Source of the DNA: Bryobacter sp964387685
Lineage (GTDB): Bacteria; Acidobacteriota; Terriglobia; Bryobacterales; Bryobacteraceae
Assembly (NCBI GenBank): GCA_964387685.1
Contig: CAYLXK010000021.1
Span: forward strand, 42,120 to 106,119
DNA: 64,000 nt
Reading direction: 5' to 3'
Under the pieces are notes generated by a model. That model saw nothing but the letters and a program-made list of their open reading frames with translations. It had not been told where the DNA came from and ran no database searches. Positions 15,416 through 23,923 of the stretch are shown piece after piece. The translations under genes were made by a program, and so were the position numbers. Each line of letters starts with the position of its first letter. Position 1 is the first letter of the stretch.

Positions 15416-17548
15416 CTACTGCAGTTGTCCACTCACCGCCCCGGGGATTGCCGACAAGTTGGACTCGCGGCGGGCGCGCGCCAGCTCTGCGATCTTCGGA
15501 GTGACTGTTGCGGGCGTGGAGGCTGGCGTGGGAACTGGTGACACCCACCTCGGTGCGGGTTTGTCGCTTTCGAGGGCGGCCGCTTCACCCTCTGGGACAG
15601 CGCTCTGATTCTTGTCATCCACTTTGGCGGCCGTGCCGGAAGGAGAGACGGAAGCCGCAGACGCTTCAGTCGCTTCAGGCGCCTCAGACACGCTCGAACC
15701 CCCCGTGAGGACCTTGACGGGAGAGGTCGCATTCGACTCCTCGCCTGGAGCTAGAGCGCCCTCGCCGGTAGAATGACGGCCTGAGGCCGAAGCTGTACCT
15801 GCGGCAGTTGGGCTGGGGATCGGCTGCGCTTGTAGTGGAAGCGTTGGCGGCACCGGCCCGGAAACCGGGGAAAGTGGAACGGAGGTCGAAGGAGCCGGCT
15901 CGGTAGTCGGATTGATTACCGCCGGTAGGGACGGTTCCGCCGACACTGCAGCCGCTGGCGCAGCGGGTTCTGTCCTGGCGGGTGCGACTGGCGAAACGGC
16001 GTCGGAGGTCGAAGGCGGCGACGGGGGCAACGACGGGGGCAAAGCCGCTTCGGCTCCCATGTGCGACGTCTTCGGCTCGATGGCAACTTGGCCGGACTTC
16101 TTGCCTTGTCGCCAGAACATCACGTGCTTCCAGGCCCCGTTCTCGGCGTTCTTCACCGCCGCCGCATCTTTGGTACCCGAGGGGTCAGCCGCGGGCGCCG
16201 TCCGCTTTGAGTTTTTCATCATCGCGTCGCTCGGCATGAATTCCCGGGGAAATTCCGGGCCAGGGACTTTCTGGCCGGGATTGATAGGCTCGACTATTTC
16301 AGGGGTGACGATCACGACGAGTTCCGACTTCGATTTACGCTCCAGGCGCGTCTTGAAGAGCGCGCCCAAAATCGGGATACTGGCCAGGCCAGGTATTTTG
16401 CTCAGCTGATCCGTAACGCGGTCGTCGATCAAGCCGGCCACCACAAAGCTTTGCCCTTCCTTAAGCTCGACGTTCGTCTCCATCCGTCGGGTGGCGAGCG
16501 CGGGAATCGTGAAGCCGGACAACTGAACGGCGTTGGCCAAGTCAATGGTGGAAACTTCCGGCTTGACGTACATCCGGATCGTACCGTTGCCGGTGATTTG
16601 GGGGTTAAACGTCAAACGAATACCAAACTCGCGGAACTGGACCGTAACAGCGCCCGCATTGGCGCCGCCTTGCAAAACCGGCACCGGAAATTCACCACCC
16701 ACTAGGAAGCTTGCCTCTTTGCCGTTTAGAGTCACCAGGTTTGGTTCGGCGAGAATCTGGAGCACGTCTTCGTTCTGCAGCGCGCGAATGACCGCGCCCA
16801 AGTTAAGGTCGGGGCGAAACGCAAATATGTTCAGGGCGTCCGAAAGAGTGAATGTGGTGTTGGTGCCCTCCGCGGTGCCGCCAATCTGGCCGTTCACCGC
16901 AGTCGCGATCGGAGCCGGGAATTGGCCGGTCGTCACCCGGCCCGGCGTATTGGCCGCGCCTGTGCTGATGAGGTTTACGCCGAATTGCTGTCCGCGGTTG
17001 CGGTTGAGCTCCGCAAAGCGGACCTTCAGCATGATCTGTTTTTCGATGGGGGCAGCCGCGACGCTCAGATTACTCACCACGGTCTTGGCCATGGGCGTGG
17101 CGATAGCCACGGCGCGATCGGCGACTTCTTTGCTGGAAACGCGGCCGACGAGTGAAATGGAATCCCGGCCGCTTTGGATGCGAATTTCCTCGCTGGGAAA
17201 GGTTTCGCTCAGCAGCTTGCGAATCGGATCGACGTTATGCTCCACAGTGACGTTGTACATCGTGCGGGCCCCGTTCTTGGCCCAGACAACCACCGTCGCG
17301 GCTCCGTGCCCTTTGCCGTGGAGGAGGAACTCCTTGGCTGTCGCGGGCACGGCGTCCACCACGTCCGGACTCGAAGTTGAGATCCGCCCGATTTCGACGG
17401 GATAGTCGATCACCAAGCTCTTTCCAACCGTCATGTTTAGATCCACTACGCTCATCGACTGGGCGAATAGACCCTGTGAGCTTGGGGCCAACAAAAACAG
17501 CGTCAGCGCCGCCGCCAGCCCTTTGCGAAATTTCTCCGTGTTCAACAT
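15416..17548 (-). CDS. cpaC: Tad outer-membrane secretin CpaC/RcpA with long Pro/Ala/Ser tail
   Basis: A 710-residue secretin. Start ATG 17548 has AGGAGAG at 6 bases spacing and a signal peptide ending near GLFAQ. A pilus-assembly N domain and a BON-like segment (residues about 30-170) are followed by the secretin core (LQILAEPNLVTLNGKEASFLVGGEFPVPV, then ATRRMETNVELKEGQSFVVAGL and SELVVIVTPEIVEP). It forms the outer-membrane ring for Flp pili. Unusually, residues about 455-710 are a low-complexity extension rich in Pro, Ala, Ser and Thr. Family members usually end soon after the secretin domain. Confidence 0.9.
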   Translation of the reverse strand: MLNTEKFRKGLAAALTLFLLAPSSQGLFAQSMSVVDLNMTVGKSLVIDYPVEIGRISTSSPDVVDAVPATAKEFLLHGKGHGAATVVVWAKNGARTMYNVTVEHNVDPIRKLLSETFPSEEIRIQSGRDSISLVGRVSSKEVADRAVAIATPMAKTVVSNLSVAAAPIEKQIMLKVRFAELNRNRGQQFGVNLISTGAANTPGRVTTGQFPAPIATAVNGQIGGTAEGTNTTFTLSDALNIFAFRPDLNLGAVIRALQNEDVLQILAEPNLVTLNGKEASFLVGGEFPVPVLQGGANAGAVTVQFREFGIRLTFNPQITGNGTIRMYVKPEVSTIDLANAVQLSGFTIPALATRRMETNVELKEGQSFVVAGLIDDRVTDQLSKIPGLASIPILGALFKTRLERKSKSELVVIVTPEIVEPINPGQKVPGPEFPREFMPSDAMMKNSKRTAPAADPSGTKDAAAVKNAENGAWKHVMFWRQGKKSGQVAIEPKTSHMGAEAALPPSLPPSPPSTSDAVSPVAPARTEPAAPAAAVSAEPSLPAVINPTTEPAPSTSVPLSPVSGPVPPTLPLQAQPIPSPTAAGTASASGRHSTGEGALAPGEESNATSPVKVLTGGSSVSEAPEATEASAASVSPSGTAAKVDDKNQSAVPEGEAAALESDKPAPRWVSPVPTPASTPATVTPKIAELARARRESNLSAIPGAVSGQLQ

Positions 17549-17636
17549 TCCCATCTCTCCTCGCTTGAATCTCGTCGTCAATCTGATGCCTTCGGTCCCG
17601 CTGCCGTTATGAATTAACCGTTAGCGCCTTGAATCG

Positions 17637-18614
17637 CTATTCGTTATCCGGCGGAGGCGCGATCGCCACGGGAGCCGCCGCTCCCGGCGCCGCCGGCTTC
17701 ATGCCGACCGTTTCAACGCTACGGCTGTTGCCGCGAATTACCACGATTTGCTCCGGTACCGGAGGCAACGCGGGCGGAGGCGGCGGCGGAGGCGGAGGAG
17801 CCGCTACCGTTACCACCGGACGCACCCGCTGCCGACGGATGGGCTGCCCGTTGTCGTCGAACATTTCCGGTGCTTCGTTTCCAATGTTGCCGCCCCGCGG
17901 CATCCTGCCGCCATAAAGAGCCGCCACCGAGGCGCCTTTGGTCTTTTGCACCTCGGTATCGCTGCCGTTCCGCAAGACCAACTGGATGCGTCCTTCCGTG
18001 CCGGCGAGGATAATGATTTCGGCCTGCTCGGGCGTCACCAGTAGCGTGACGGAGGGAGCATTAATCGCCGCGCCGCGCGCATCGGGCGTCATGGTCTGGC
18101 CAGCGCTCAGCACGGTGATGTTCTGCAGCACAGTAGAAGTCATCGTCGAACCGCCGTTGGGAGGGTGGCCCGTCACGAGCAAGTCCACGCGCATACCCGG
18201 CAAGACGAAGCCGGCCACGCCCACCACGTCGTTGACGCGGACCGTCACCGCCCGCATGCCAACGGGAATGACGGGCGCGAGGCCCGCGCCGGATCCGCGC
18301 GGCGCAAGGCGCCCTTCAATGACAGCCTCTTCGGCGAGGATATTGGAGACCACCGGGCGGTCTAGCACCTCTTCTACCTTGCTGAAGCCGGTCTTGGGAA
18401 ACGCCGAGATCGCGATCTTCGAGATGACGACGTCGCCCGGCTTGATGGTCGTGCCAATATTCAAGGGCTTGGCGGCGACCACGAGATCGCGCGTCTCCAC
18501 AGCCTCCTGTTTGGCGGGACCGCTCGAGCGGGCGGTCATCTGGTAAAAGACACTCGAAATAACGAGGGCGAACAACAAGCTCACCCCGAGTACCGTTAAA
18601 AATCTACGATCCAT
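17637..18614 (-). CDS. cpaB: Flp pilus assembly protein CpaB/RcpC
   Basis: A 325-residue CpaB-type protein. It has one N-terminal membrane helix, an SAF domain (LVVAAKPLNIGTTIKPGDV, about residues 42-110) and the RcpC domain (VIPVGMRAVTVRVNDVVGV, GMRVDLLVTG). It is thought to act in the periplasm with the secretin and peptidoglycan. ATG 18614 is preferred since GGGAG lies 8 bases upstream. The C-terminal region has a run of nine prolines and an Ala/Pro-rich end that goes past the usual domain, echoing the secretin tail. The gene order tadV-cpaB-cpaC is standard. Confidence 0.88.
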   Translation of the reverse strand: MDRRFLTVLGVSLLFALVISSVFYQMTARSSGPAKQEAVETRDLVVAAKPLNIGTTIKPGDVVISKIAISAFPKTGFSKVEEVLDRPVVSNILAEEAVIEGRLAPRGSGAGLAPVIPVGMRAVTVRVNDVVGVAGFVLPGMRVDLLVTGHPPNGGSTMTSTVLQNITVLSAGQTMTPDARGAAINAPSVTLLVTPEQAEIIILAGTEGRIQLVLRNGSDTEVQKTKGASVAALYGGRMPRGGNIGNEAPEMFDDNGQPIRRQRVRPVVTVAAPPPPPPPPPALPPVPEQIVVIRGNSRSVETVGMKPAAPGAAAPVAIAPPPDNE

Positions 18615-18659
18615 AGCTTTCACTCCCGCAACGTTGAGATTTCGCGTCTCCGCCGGGCC

Positions 18660-19148
18660 TTACACTCCTTTTGGAATCATCGCCACCCAGGCGCCCAGCG
18701 TGATCGCCGGCGCGTAGGGGATGTAGGCGTCGTCCTTTGGTAAGGCCGCACTCCCACCTGTCTTATCGGCTAGACGACGCCGACGGTACAACTTCCTGAG
18801 CTCGTAAAAACAGACCACCGCTCCGGCCATTACGCCACCAATGCCGGCAGTCCAAAGCGCCGCTTCAAACAACCGAGCGGGACCCAGCACGGCGCCAAAG
18901 CCCGCCATCAGCTTCACATCGCCGCCGCCCATCCCGCCCAGCATGTAAAACACAAGAAAGACGCAAAAACCAGCAACGGCGCCGCCAGCCCAATAGGCCA
19001 GGCCCATCCATCCCTTGCTCCAAATTTGCAGGCCGAGCCCGCAGATCAGACCAGCCAGCGGAATCCAATTTGAGATGTTCCGCCGCCAGATGTCCTCGCC
19101 CGACGCGGCCACGCCGATCGCCAAAGCAACTAGTACTTCGGGATTCAT
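18660..19148 (-). CDS. Tad prepilin peptidase TadV/CpaA
   Basis: A 162-residue A24-family aspartic peptidase of the short CpaA/TadV type, with about five membrane helices. The two catalytic aspartates are seen in GEDIWRRNISN (residue about 19) and in the GGGDVKL motif (residue about 76). It would cleave the leader from Flp-type prepilins at the inner membrane. Its ATG forms an ATGA overlap with the stop of a 12-codon frame that carries the only good ribosome site, so translation is probably coupled. No pilin substrate gene is visible in this window. Confidence 0.88.
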   Translation of the reverse strand: MNPEVLVALAIGVAASGEDIWRRNISNWIPLAGLICGLGLQIWSKGWMGLAYWAGGAVAGFCVFLVFYMLGGMGGGDVKLMAGFGAVLGPARLFEAALWTAGIGGVMAGAVVCFYELRKLYRRRRLADKTGGSAALPKDDAYIPYAPAITLGAWVAMIPKGV

Positions 19149-19183
19149 TGGGCCACCTGCCGGGAAGGTACGTAGGACTCCAT
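19145..19183 (-). CDS. Possible 12-codon leader peptide before tadV
   Basis: A 12-codon frame (MESYVPSRQVAQ). Its ATG at 19183 has a strong ribosome site (AAAGGAG, 8 bases spacing), while the tadV start it overlaps (ATGA) has none of comparable quality. It may be a translational coupling leader. It could instead be a misplaced start, but it is not in frame with tadV. Confidence 0.35.
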   Translation of the reverse strand: MESYVPSRQVAQ

Positions 19184-19254
19184 GGGGTCTTCTCCTTTAT
19201 TCATTCGGACGATAGGGCCGCTTCCATTAGCCTCGCCGGGAGAATTTCGTCGCA

Positions 19255-20775
19255 TCATCGCTCCCCTTGGCGGCTCGGGCCACTGCGGCGTAACGCCACG
19301 GAAAGTGCATCCATATGAAGCACTTGCCAACCTGCGTCCCGCATCGCTTTCGCCAGTCTCGAACCCCGCGGCAGCAGCGCGTAGTCCATGCCTCGACGGC
19401 TCAGCTTTTGCTCCCATCCGGACTCGGCCGATGCGATGGACAGGGCTTCCTCGCCAATTTGTCGGCCATAGAAGTCACTCCGGCCGTCGATGTAGGCCAA
19501 GGTCTTAGGCCATTGCCGGTACAAGAGGTAGTCCGCCCATTGGTCGGACAGAAAGATTCTTTTTGCTTCGAATTCCGAACCGCAGTGGGCTATCGCGGCT
19601 GTCGGGAATCGGGAGGATGGAAAATCCAAGGGCCACTTGGATTGGCTCCCCCACCAGATTCCCAACGCAAAGACCAGCGCCCACAAGGAATTTGCCGCGA
19701 ACGCGGGCTTTAAATCGTGGTCGATTTCCCGAAAAATTCCCAATATGGTCGATTTTGGGGCGCTTTTCCACGTTTTTTCGATCCAAGAGGTGCATTCTGC
19801 GGCCAGGACGGGAGCCGCGGCCAGAATAAATATCGGCGCATGCCTCACGGCCCCCAAAGCCAAGTGCGCCCAGACCAGCACCCCCAGGGCTTCAATTTGC
19901 CCAGCTGATCCGCGTTGCGCCCGCGAACCCGCGGCGGCCAGCCCCAGTATGAGCAGAACCTCAAATTGCAAGAGGTTTTCAGAGCGGAATTTTGGACTTT
20001 GGAATTCGTCTACGCTTTCACGAATCCAGTCGCTTTGCAGATAATTCCAAATGTGTCCATGGAGCTGCCAACCGTAGGGATTTAGTAACGTTGCGGCCGC
20101 GCAGGCCAGGCCCACGGTGGCTTCCTGTCGCCAGCGGGGGTCGCCATGGAAAAAATGAACAGTGATCTGGATTCCCAGAAATACAAAGAGTGCGGGCCAG
20201 CCGCCGTGCAGGTTGGTCCAGAGTACGGTCAATGGCACCAGGCTCCAGATCCAGGCCGTTGGCTCTCGCCGCTGCCGGTCCAGAACCCAAAGGCTTAGCA
20301 GGACGAAGAGGAGCGTGAAGATGTGCGGGCGGGCCAGATAGTGCAAGGTAGACCCGCCTACCGCGCAAAGAAAAATTGGAAATAGAACGACAGGACCGCC
20401 GCCTCGCCAGGCCATGTAACGCAGGAGCGCGATCGCGGTTCCCACCAGCAGGGTACCGGAAAAAAAAGCCAGCCAGGCAAGGCCTCCCGCGCGATGAATC
20501 AGCGCAAAGACGATATCGGCGCCCCATTCCCAGGCATACCAGGGCTGGCCGGCTTTGGAAAACGAAAAGAGATCCACCCTAGGAACCTGGCGCTCGGCCA
20601 GAATCCACTCCCCCGTGCGAATATGCCAACCGGTATCCCCGTCGGCCAGCAGCAGGCTCCAACCGCCGGCGCTCAGCACAAACAGCCAGGCGAGGATTGC
20701 GGCGAAGAGCACGTCCGGCGGCGTCGGGAGCCACCGGCCGCGGCCCGGGCGAAGGGAGACGTCTTGCGTGGCCAT
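19255..20775 (-). CDS. GT-C-like polytopic membrane protein
   Basis: A 506-residue protein with about 9-11 hydrophobic helices. A conserved loop after the first helix (LADGDTGWHIRTGEWIL) and a later LHYLARPHIFTLLF block are typical of a group of uncharacterised polytopic proteins related to GT-C glycosyltransferases, which use lipid-linked sugars. The C-terminal 100 residues are soluble and may face the periplasm. The gene lies between the response regulator and the tad genes on the same strand. A role in glycosylating the pilus or surface is possible, but nothing in the sequence proves it. Confidence 0.6.
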   Translation of the reverse strand: MATQDVSLRPGRGRWLPTPPDVLFAAILAWLFVLSAGGWSLLLADGDTGWHIRTGEWILAERQVPRVDLFSFSKAGQPWYAWEWGADIVFALIHRAGGLAWLAFFSGTLLVGTAIALLRYMAWRGGGPVVLFPIFLCAVGGSTLHYLARPHIFTLLFVLLSLWVLDRQRREPTAWIWSLVPLTVLWTNLHGGWPALFVFLGIQITVHFFHGDPRWRQEATVGLACAAATLLNPYGWQLHGHIWNYLQSDWIRESVDEFQSPKFRSENLLQFEVLLILGLAAAGSRAQRGSAGQIEALGVLVWAHLALGAVRHAPIFILAAAPVLAAECTSWIEKTWKSAPKSTILGIFREIDHDLKPAFAANSLWALVFALGIWWGSQSKWPLDFPSSRFPTAAIAHCGSEFEAKRIFLSDQWADYLLYRQWPKTLAYIDGRSDFYGRQIGEEALSIASAESGWEQKLSRRGMDYALLPRGSRLAKAMRDAGWQVLHMDALSVALRRSGPSRQGER

Positions 20776-20802
20776 CTTGGTTGTTCTCAGGCCCGTTGCC
20801 GC

Positions 20803-21456
20803 CTACTGATGCTGAGCCGGGACCTCGACGTTGTCCAGGCCCAACAACCGCCCGCCTTGGACGGCCAATTCAAAGCGATCTTTTACGCCCGTTTTTTCGA
20901 AGATATGCATCAGGTGCACCTTCACCGTGCCGGGCGTGATTAACAATTGTTCCGCGATTTCCTTGTTTTTCAAGCCGCGGCAGATCAGACGGACAATTTC
21001 TCGTTCCCTTGGCGTTAAGCGGGCACTGTTGCGCCGGTTCAGGAAGCCCACCACTTGATCGCTAATCGTATTCTCAAGCCAAAGGTTGCCCTTGCCAACG
21101 GTCCGCAGACAGTCCAGCATGGTCGCAATCGGCAGGCTGCGCCGCAGAATTCCGCGGGCGCCGAGTTGCAGCGCGCGGAAGCTTTCGATCTCCGCCATTT
21201 CAGCGATCCAAAGCACAGAGTGACTGCTAGGGCTTGCCACCTTCAGTTCCGTCAGAAAATTCAGCGTCTGCCGCAACCCGGAGCCCTGGTCCACCATGAC
21301 AATATCCGGCCGCTCCAGGGCGATCCGCGTCATGGCTTCGGCCGGCGTGGCCGCGTAACCATCCAGCCGCAGATCTTCGGTTTCGGAGAGAATCTTAGCT
21401 AGCCCCTCAATGGCAACGGGCTGGGACTCACAAGCAAAAACGCGGTACACCGACAT
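20803..21456 (-). CDS. NarL/LuxR-type response regulator with an atypical receiver
   Basis: A 217-residue regulator. The N-terminal receiver keeps the phospho-acceptor Asp (D56, IVMVDQ). The usual acidic pair near residue 10 reads ES, and the conserved Lys after GA(R)G is Arg (GILRRSLP), so phosphorylation may be altered or absent. The C-terminal HTH is a clear LuxR type (LTPREREIVRLICRGLKNKEIAEQL). The ribosome site GGGAGGA is strong. It is the first gene on the strand that leads into the Tad locus, 27 bases before the GT-C-like gene, and so is a candidate regulator of the pilus genes. Confidence 0.85.
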   Translation of the reverse strand: MSVYRVFACESQPVAIEGLAKILSETEDLRLDGYAATPAEAMTRIALERPDIVMVDQGSGLRQTLNFLTELKVASPSSHSVLWIAEMAEIESFRALQLGARGILRRSLPIATMLDCLRTVGKGNLWLENTISDQVVGFLNRRNSARLTPREREIVRLICRGLKNKEIAEQLLITPGTVKVHLMHIFEKTGVKDRFELAVQGGRLLGLDNVEVPAQHQ

Positions 21457-21540
21457 ATGTCTTTCCTCCCTAGTACCATCGGGCGCTGCGGTCGATGGGA
21501 ATAGAGTTCGGACATAGGATTATTCGACTTTGGGTATGGC

Positions 21541-22947
21541 TTAAACGCCGACTGGGGGCGTCTTCCGGTAGTGTTGCGTCTCTTCCTCAAAACGCGTCGC
21601 CGTGTGCAATACTTTCTGCTCGGCAAAAGGCGCCCCAACGATCTGCAGTCCCATCGGGAGGCCATTGCTGTGAAAGCCTCCCACGATGGAATGCGCCGGG
21701 ACGCCCAAGACGTTGAATGCCCTAACGAGTTGCGTGGAGGCCGTACGGACTTCTAGCTCTGTTCCGTCCGCCAGCTTTACCTGTTGCTCGCCGATTCGCG
21801 GCGCGGTTATGGACGTGGTGGGGCCCACCAGCACATCGCAGCGGGACCAGATTTCCTGAAAGGCCTTGGCGCGATACTGCCTGCGCAGCTTTTGGGCTTG
21901 GAGGTAGTCCACGGCCGGAATCAAGCGACCCGCCTCAAATAGCGGCCGGACCTCCGCACCGAGTTCTTCCCGCCGATGAAGAAAGCCTTCGGCGGTGCTG
22001 GCCGCTTCGGCGGGCAGAATCACGTGGCTAATCGACACCACATCTTTCAGCCACGCCAATTTCAACTCGACCAATTCGGCTCCCCACTCGTGCCAAGCCC
22101 GCAACGCCCCCTCCACCATGGCTCGGATTTCGGGATCCACACCGGTAAAGAAGAATTCTTCGCTCCAGCCGATTTTGATTCCAGCCATGGGCTGACCCGG
22201 CGCCAGGCGAATCGGGGTCCATGCCGCATTGATGCAGTAGGGATCGCGCGCATCTGGACCGGCAATCGCATTCAAAACGTCTAGGCAATCCTGGCTGGTG
22301 CGCGCCAGCGGCCCCATGTGGTCCAGGGTGTAGCCCAGCGGAAACGATCCATAGCGGCTCACCAGCCCATAGGTGGGCTTGAGTCCCGCCGTGCCGCAAT
22401 AGCTCGCCGGAATGCGGATGCTGCCTCCGGTATCGCTGCCGAGGGCGGCAAACACCATGCCGGTACTCACGGCCACGCCGCTGCCGCCGCTAGAGCCGCC
22501 GGGAATCCGCTCGCGGTCCCAGGCGTTGCGTACGGGTCCATAATGCGCATTGTTGTTGGTGATGCCAAAGGCGAGTTCGTGCATACCCAGCTTGCCGCTA
22601 ATCACGGCACCCGCGGCCTTCAAGCGTTCCACCACGCCCGCGTCAAAATCCGGCAGGAAGTCTCCAAAAATCTTGCTGCCCGCGGTCGTGCGCACTCCCT
22701 TTGTGTAGAAGAGATCCTTCAAAGCCACTGGAATTCCCTGGAGCGGTCCGCGGTCGACGCCCTTTGCAAAGTCTTCGTCGGCGGCCTTGGCGGCGGCTCG
22801 CGCGCCTTCTTCCATGAAAGTCAAAAACGCGTTCACCAGGCCTTGCCAGCGCCGCGACAGGGCAAGGGACTCCTCTAGTAACTCCAGGCTGGACACGCGT
22901 CTCGCGCGCAGATCCCGCGCCGCTTCCGCAATCGTCAGGTGAGTCAT
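21541..22947 (-). CDS. Amidase (amidase signature family, GatA-like)
   Basis: A 468-residue amidase. The Ser-cisSer-Lys triad region is present: Lys in VALKDLF, and Ser in the GGSSGGSG loop and in GSDTGGSIRIPA. These enzymes hydrolyse amides or, with partners, transfer ammonia to misacylated tRNA. The start at 22947 lies one base after the stop of a small gene that looks like its partner subunit. No gatB is nearby, so a stand-alone or AtzE-like amidase is more likely than the tRNA amidotransferase. Confidence 0.85.
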   Translation of the reverse strand: MTHLTIAEAARDLRARRVSSLELLEESLALSRRWQGLVNAFLTFMEEGARAAAKAADEDFAKGVDRGPLQGIPVALKDLFYTKGVRTTAGSKIFGDFLPDFDAGVVERLKAAGAVISGKLGMHELAFGITNNNAHYGPVRNAWDRERIPGGSSGGSGVAVSTGMVFAALGSDTGGSIRIPASYCGTAGLKPTYGLVSRYGSFPLGYTLDHMGPLARTSQDCLDVLNAIAGPDARDPYCINAAWTPIRLAPGQPMAGIKIGWSEEFFFTGVDPEIRAMVEGALRAWHEWGAELVELKLAWLKDVVSISHVILPAEAASTAEGFLHRREELGAEVRPLFEAGRLIPAVDYLQAQKLRRQYRAKAFQEIWSRCDVLVGPTTSITAPRIGEQQVKLADGTELEVRTASTQLVRAFNVLGVPAHSIVGGFHSNGLPMGLQIVGAPFAEQKVLHTATRFEEETQHYRKTPPVGV

Positions 22948-22948
22948 G

Positions 22949-23140
22949 CTAGCGGGCTCCCGCGTGTGGGTCGAAGGTGAAGTCGGGATCGGTTTCCCGC
23001 ACAATTTGTTCTTTCAACGGCTCAAAGCGCGCTGAGTTCGCCGCCCAAATTTTGCGCAGATTTTCCCGCTCCGCCTCGCTTAGATGCGGATACATTGCCT
23101 CGGTAGTCTTAGCCCAATCTGTGGGCGGAACTTTTGCCAT
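22949..23140 (-). CDS. Small helical amidase-partner protein (GatC/AtzG-like, tentative)
   Basis: A 63-residue protein: two short amphipathic helices, then an extended tail with P and F (DPDFTFDP). This layout recalls GatC and AtzG, small subunits that wrap around an amidase. The family match is by shape and context, not by a firm motif. Its stop is one base from the amidase start, which implies a tight stoichiometric pair. Confidence 0.5.
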   Translation of the reverse strand: MAKVPPTDWAKTTEAMYPHLSEAERENLRKIWAANSARFEPLKEQIVRETDPDFTFDPHAGAR

Positions 23141-23187
23141 GGCCTTATATTAGACAATCCTCGTGACCATAATGCTAATCATGGATC

Positions 23188-23913
23188 ATGCTCGATTGGC
23201 TAAGTGACCCCAGCGCCTGGGCCGCCCTCCTCACCCTCACGGGCCTGGAGATCGTTCTAGGCATCGACAACATTGTCTTCATCTCCATTCTGGCCGGCCG
23301 CCTACCGGCCGCTCAACAAAACTCTGCCCGCCAGATCGGCTTAATTGCGGCTATGGTCTCGCGGATTCTACTGCTGCTCAGCTTGAGTTGGATCATGGGG
23401 CTGACGGCGCCTTTGTTTACGATGGCCGGCCGAGGCTTCACGGGGCGCGATCTCATTCTGCTGGCTGGAGGCGTGTTCCTGGTTTGGAAGGCCACCAAGG
23501 AAATTCACCATAAGATTGAAGGGCAGGCTGAGGAGGTCCGGAAGGTCCAAGCCTCCAGCTTCGCCAGCGTAATTGGCCAGATCATGGTCGTCGACGTTGT
23601 TTTCTCGCTCGATTCCGTGATCACGGCCGTCGGAATGGCGGACCGCATTTCCATCATGGTCACGGCGGTCATGATTTCTGTGGGGCTAATGATGTTGGCG
23701 GCCCGCACGATTAGCGAGTTTGTCGATTCGCGACCCACGGTCAAGATGCTGGCGCTTAGCTTCCTGCTCCTGATTGGCGTCAACCTTATGGCCGAAGCGG
23801 GCGGGTTTCACATCCCCAAGGGCTACACCTATTTCGCGATGGCCTTCAGTTTGCTGGTGGAGATGCTGAACCTGCGTAGCGGGGCGAGGGGCCCCTCCAA
23901 CCAGGAGCACTAA
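23188..23913 (+). CDS. TerC family integral membrane protein
   Basis: A 241-residue protein with about seven helices and the TerC hallmarks: the EIVLGIDNIVFISIL block near residue 20 and a second acidic block VDVVFSLDSVITAVG near residue 135. TerC family members export manganese or handle metals during protein secretion. Acidic residues inside helices fit metal transport. It is transcribed alone on the plus strand between two minus-strand units. The 47-base gap upstream is too short for a manganese riboswitch. Confidence 0.9.
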   Translation: MLDWLSDPSAWAALLTLTGLEIVLGIDNIVFISILAGRLPAAQQNSARQIGLIAAMVSRILLLLSLSWIMGLTAPLFTMAGRGFTGRDLILLAGGVFLVWKATKEIHHKIEGQAEEVRKVQASSFASVIGQIMVVDVVFSLDSVITAVGMADRISIMVTAVMISVGLMMLAARTISEFVDSRPTVKMLALSFLLLIGVNLMAEAGGFHIPKGYTYFAMAFSLLVEMLNLRSGARGPSNQEH

Positions 23914-23923
23914 CAGCAGAAAG

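Noticed and set aside
23141..23187. Manganese riboswitch before terC
   Set aside because: The 47-base gap is far too short for that RNA.
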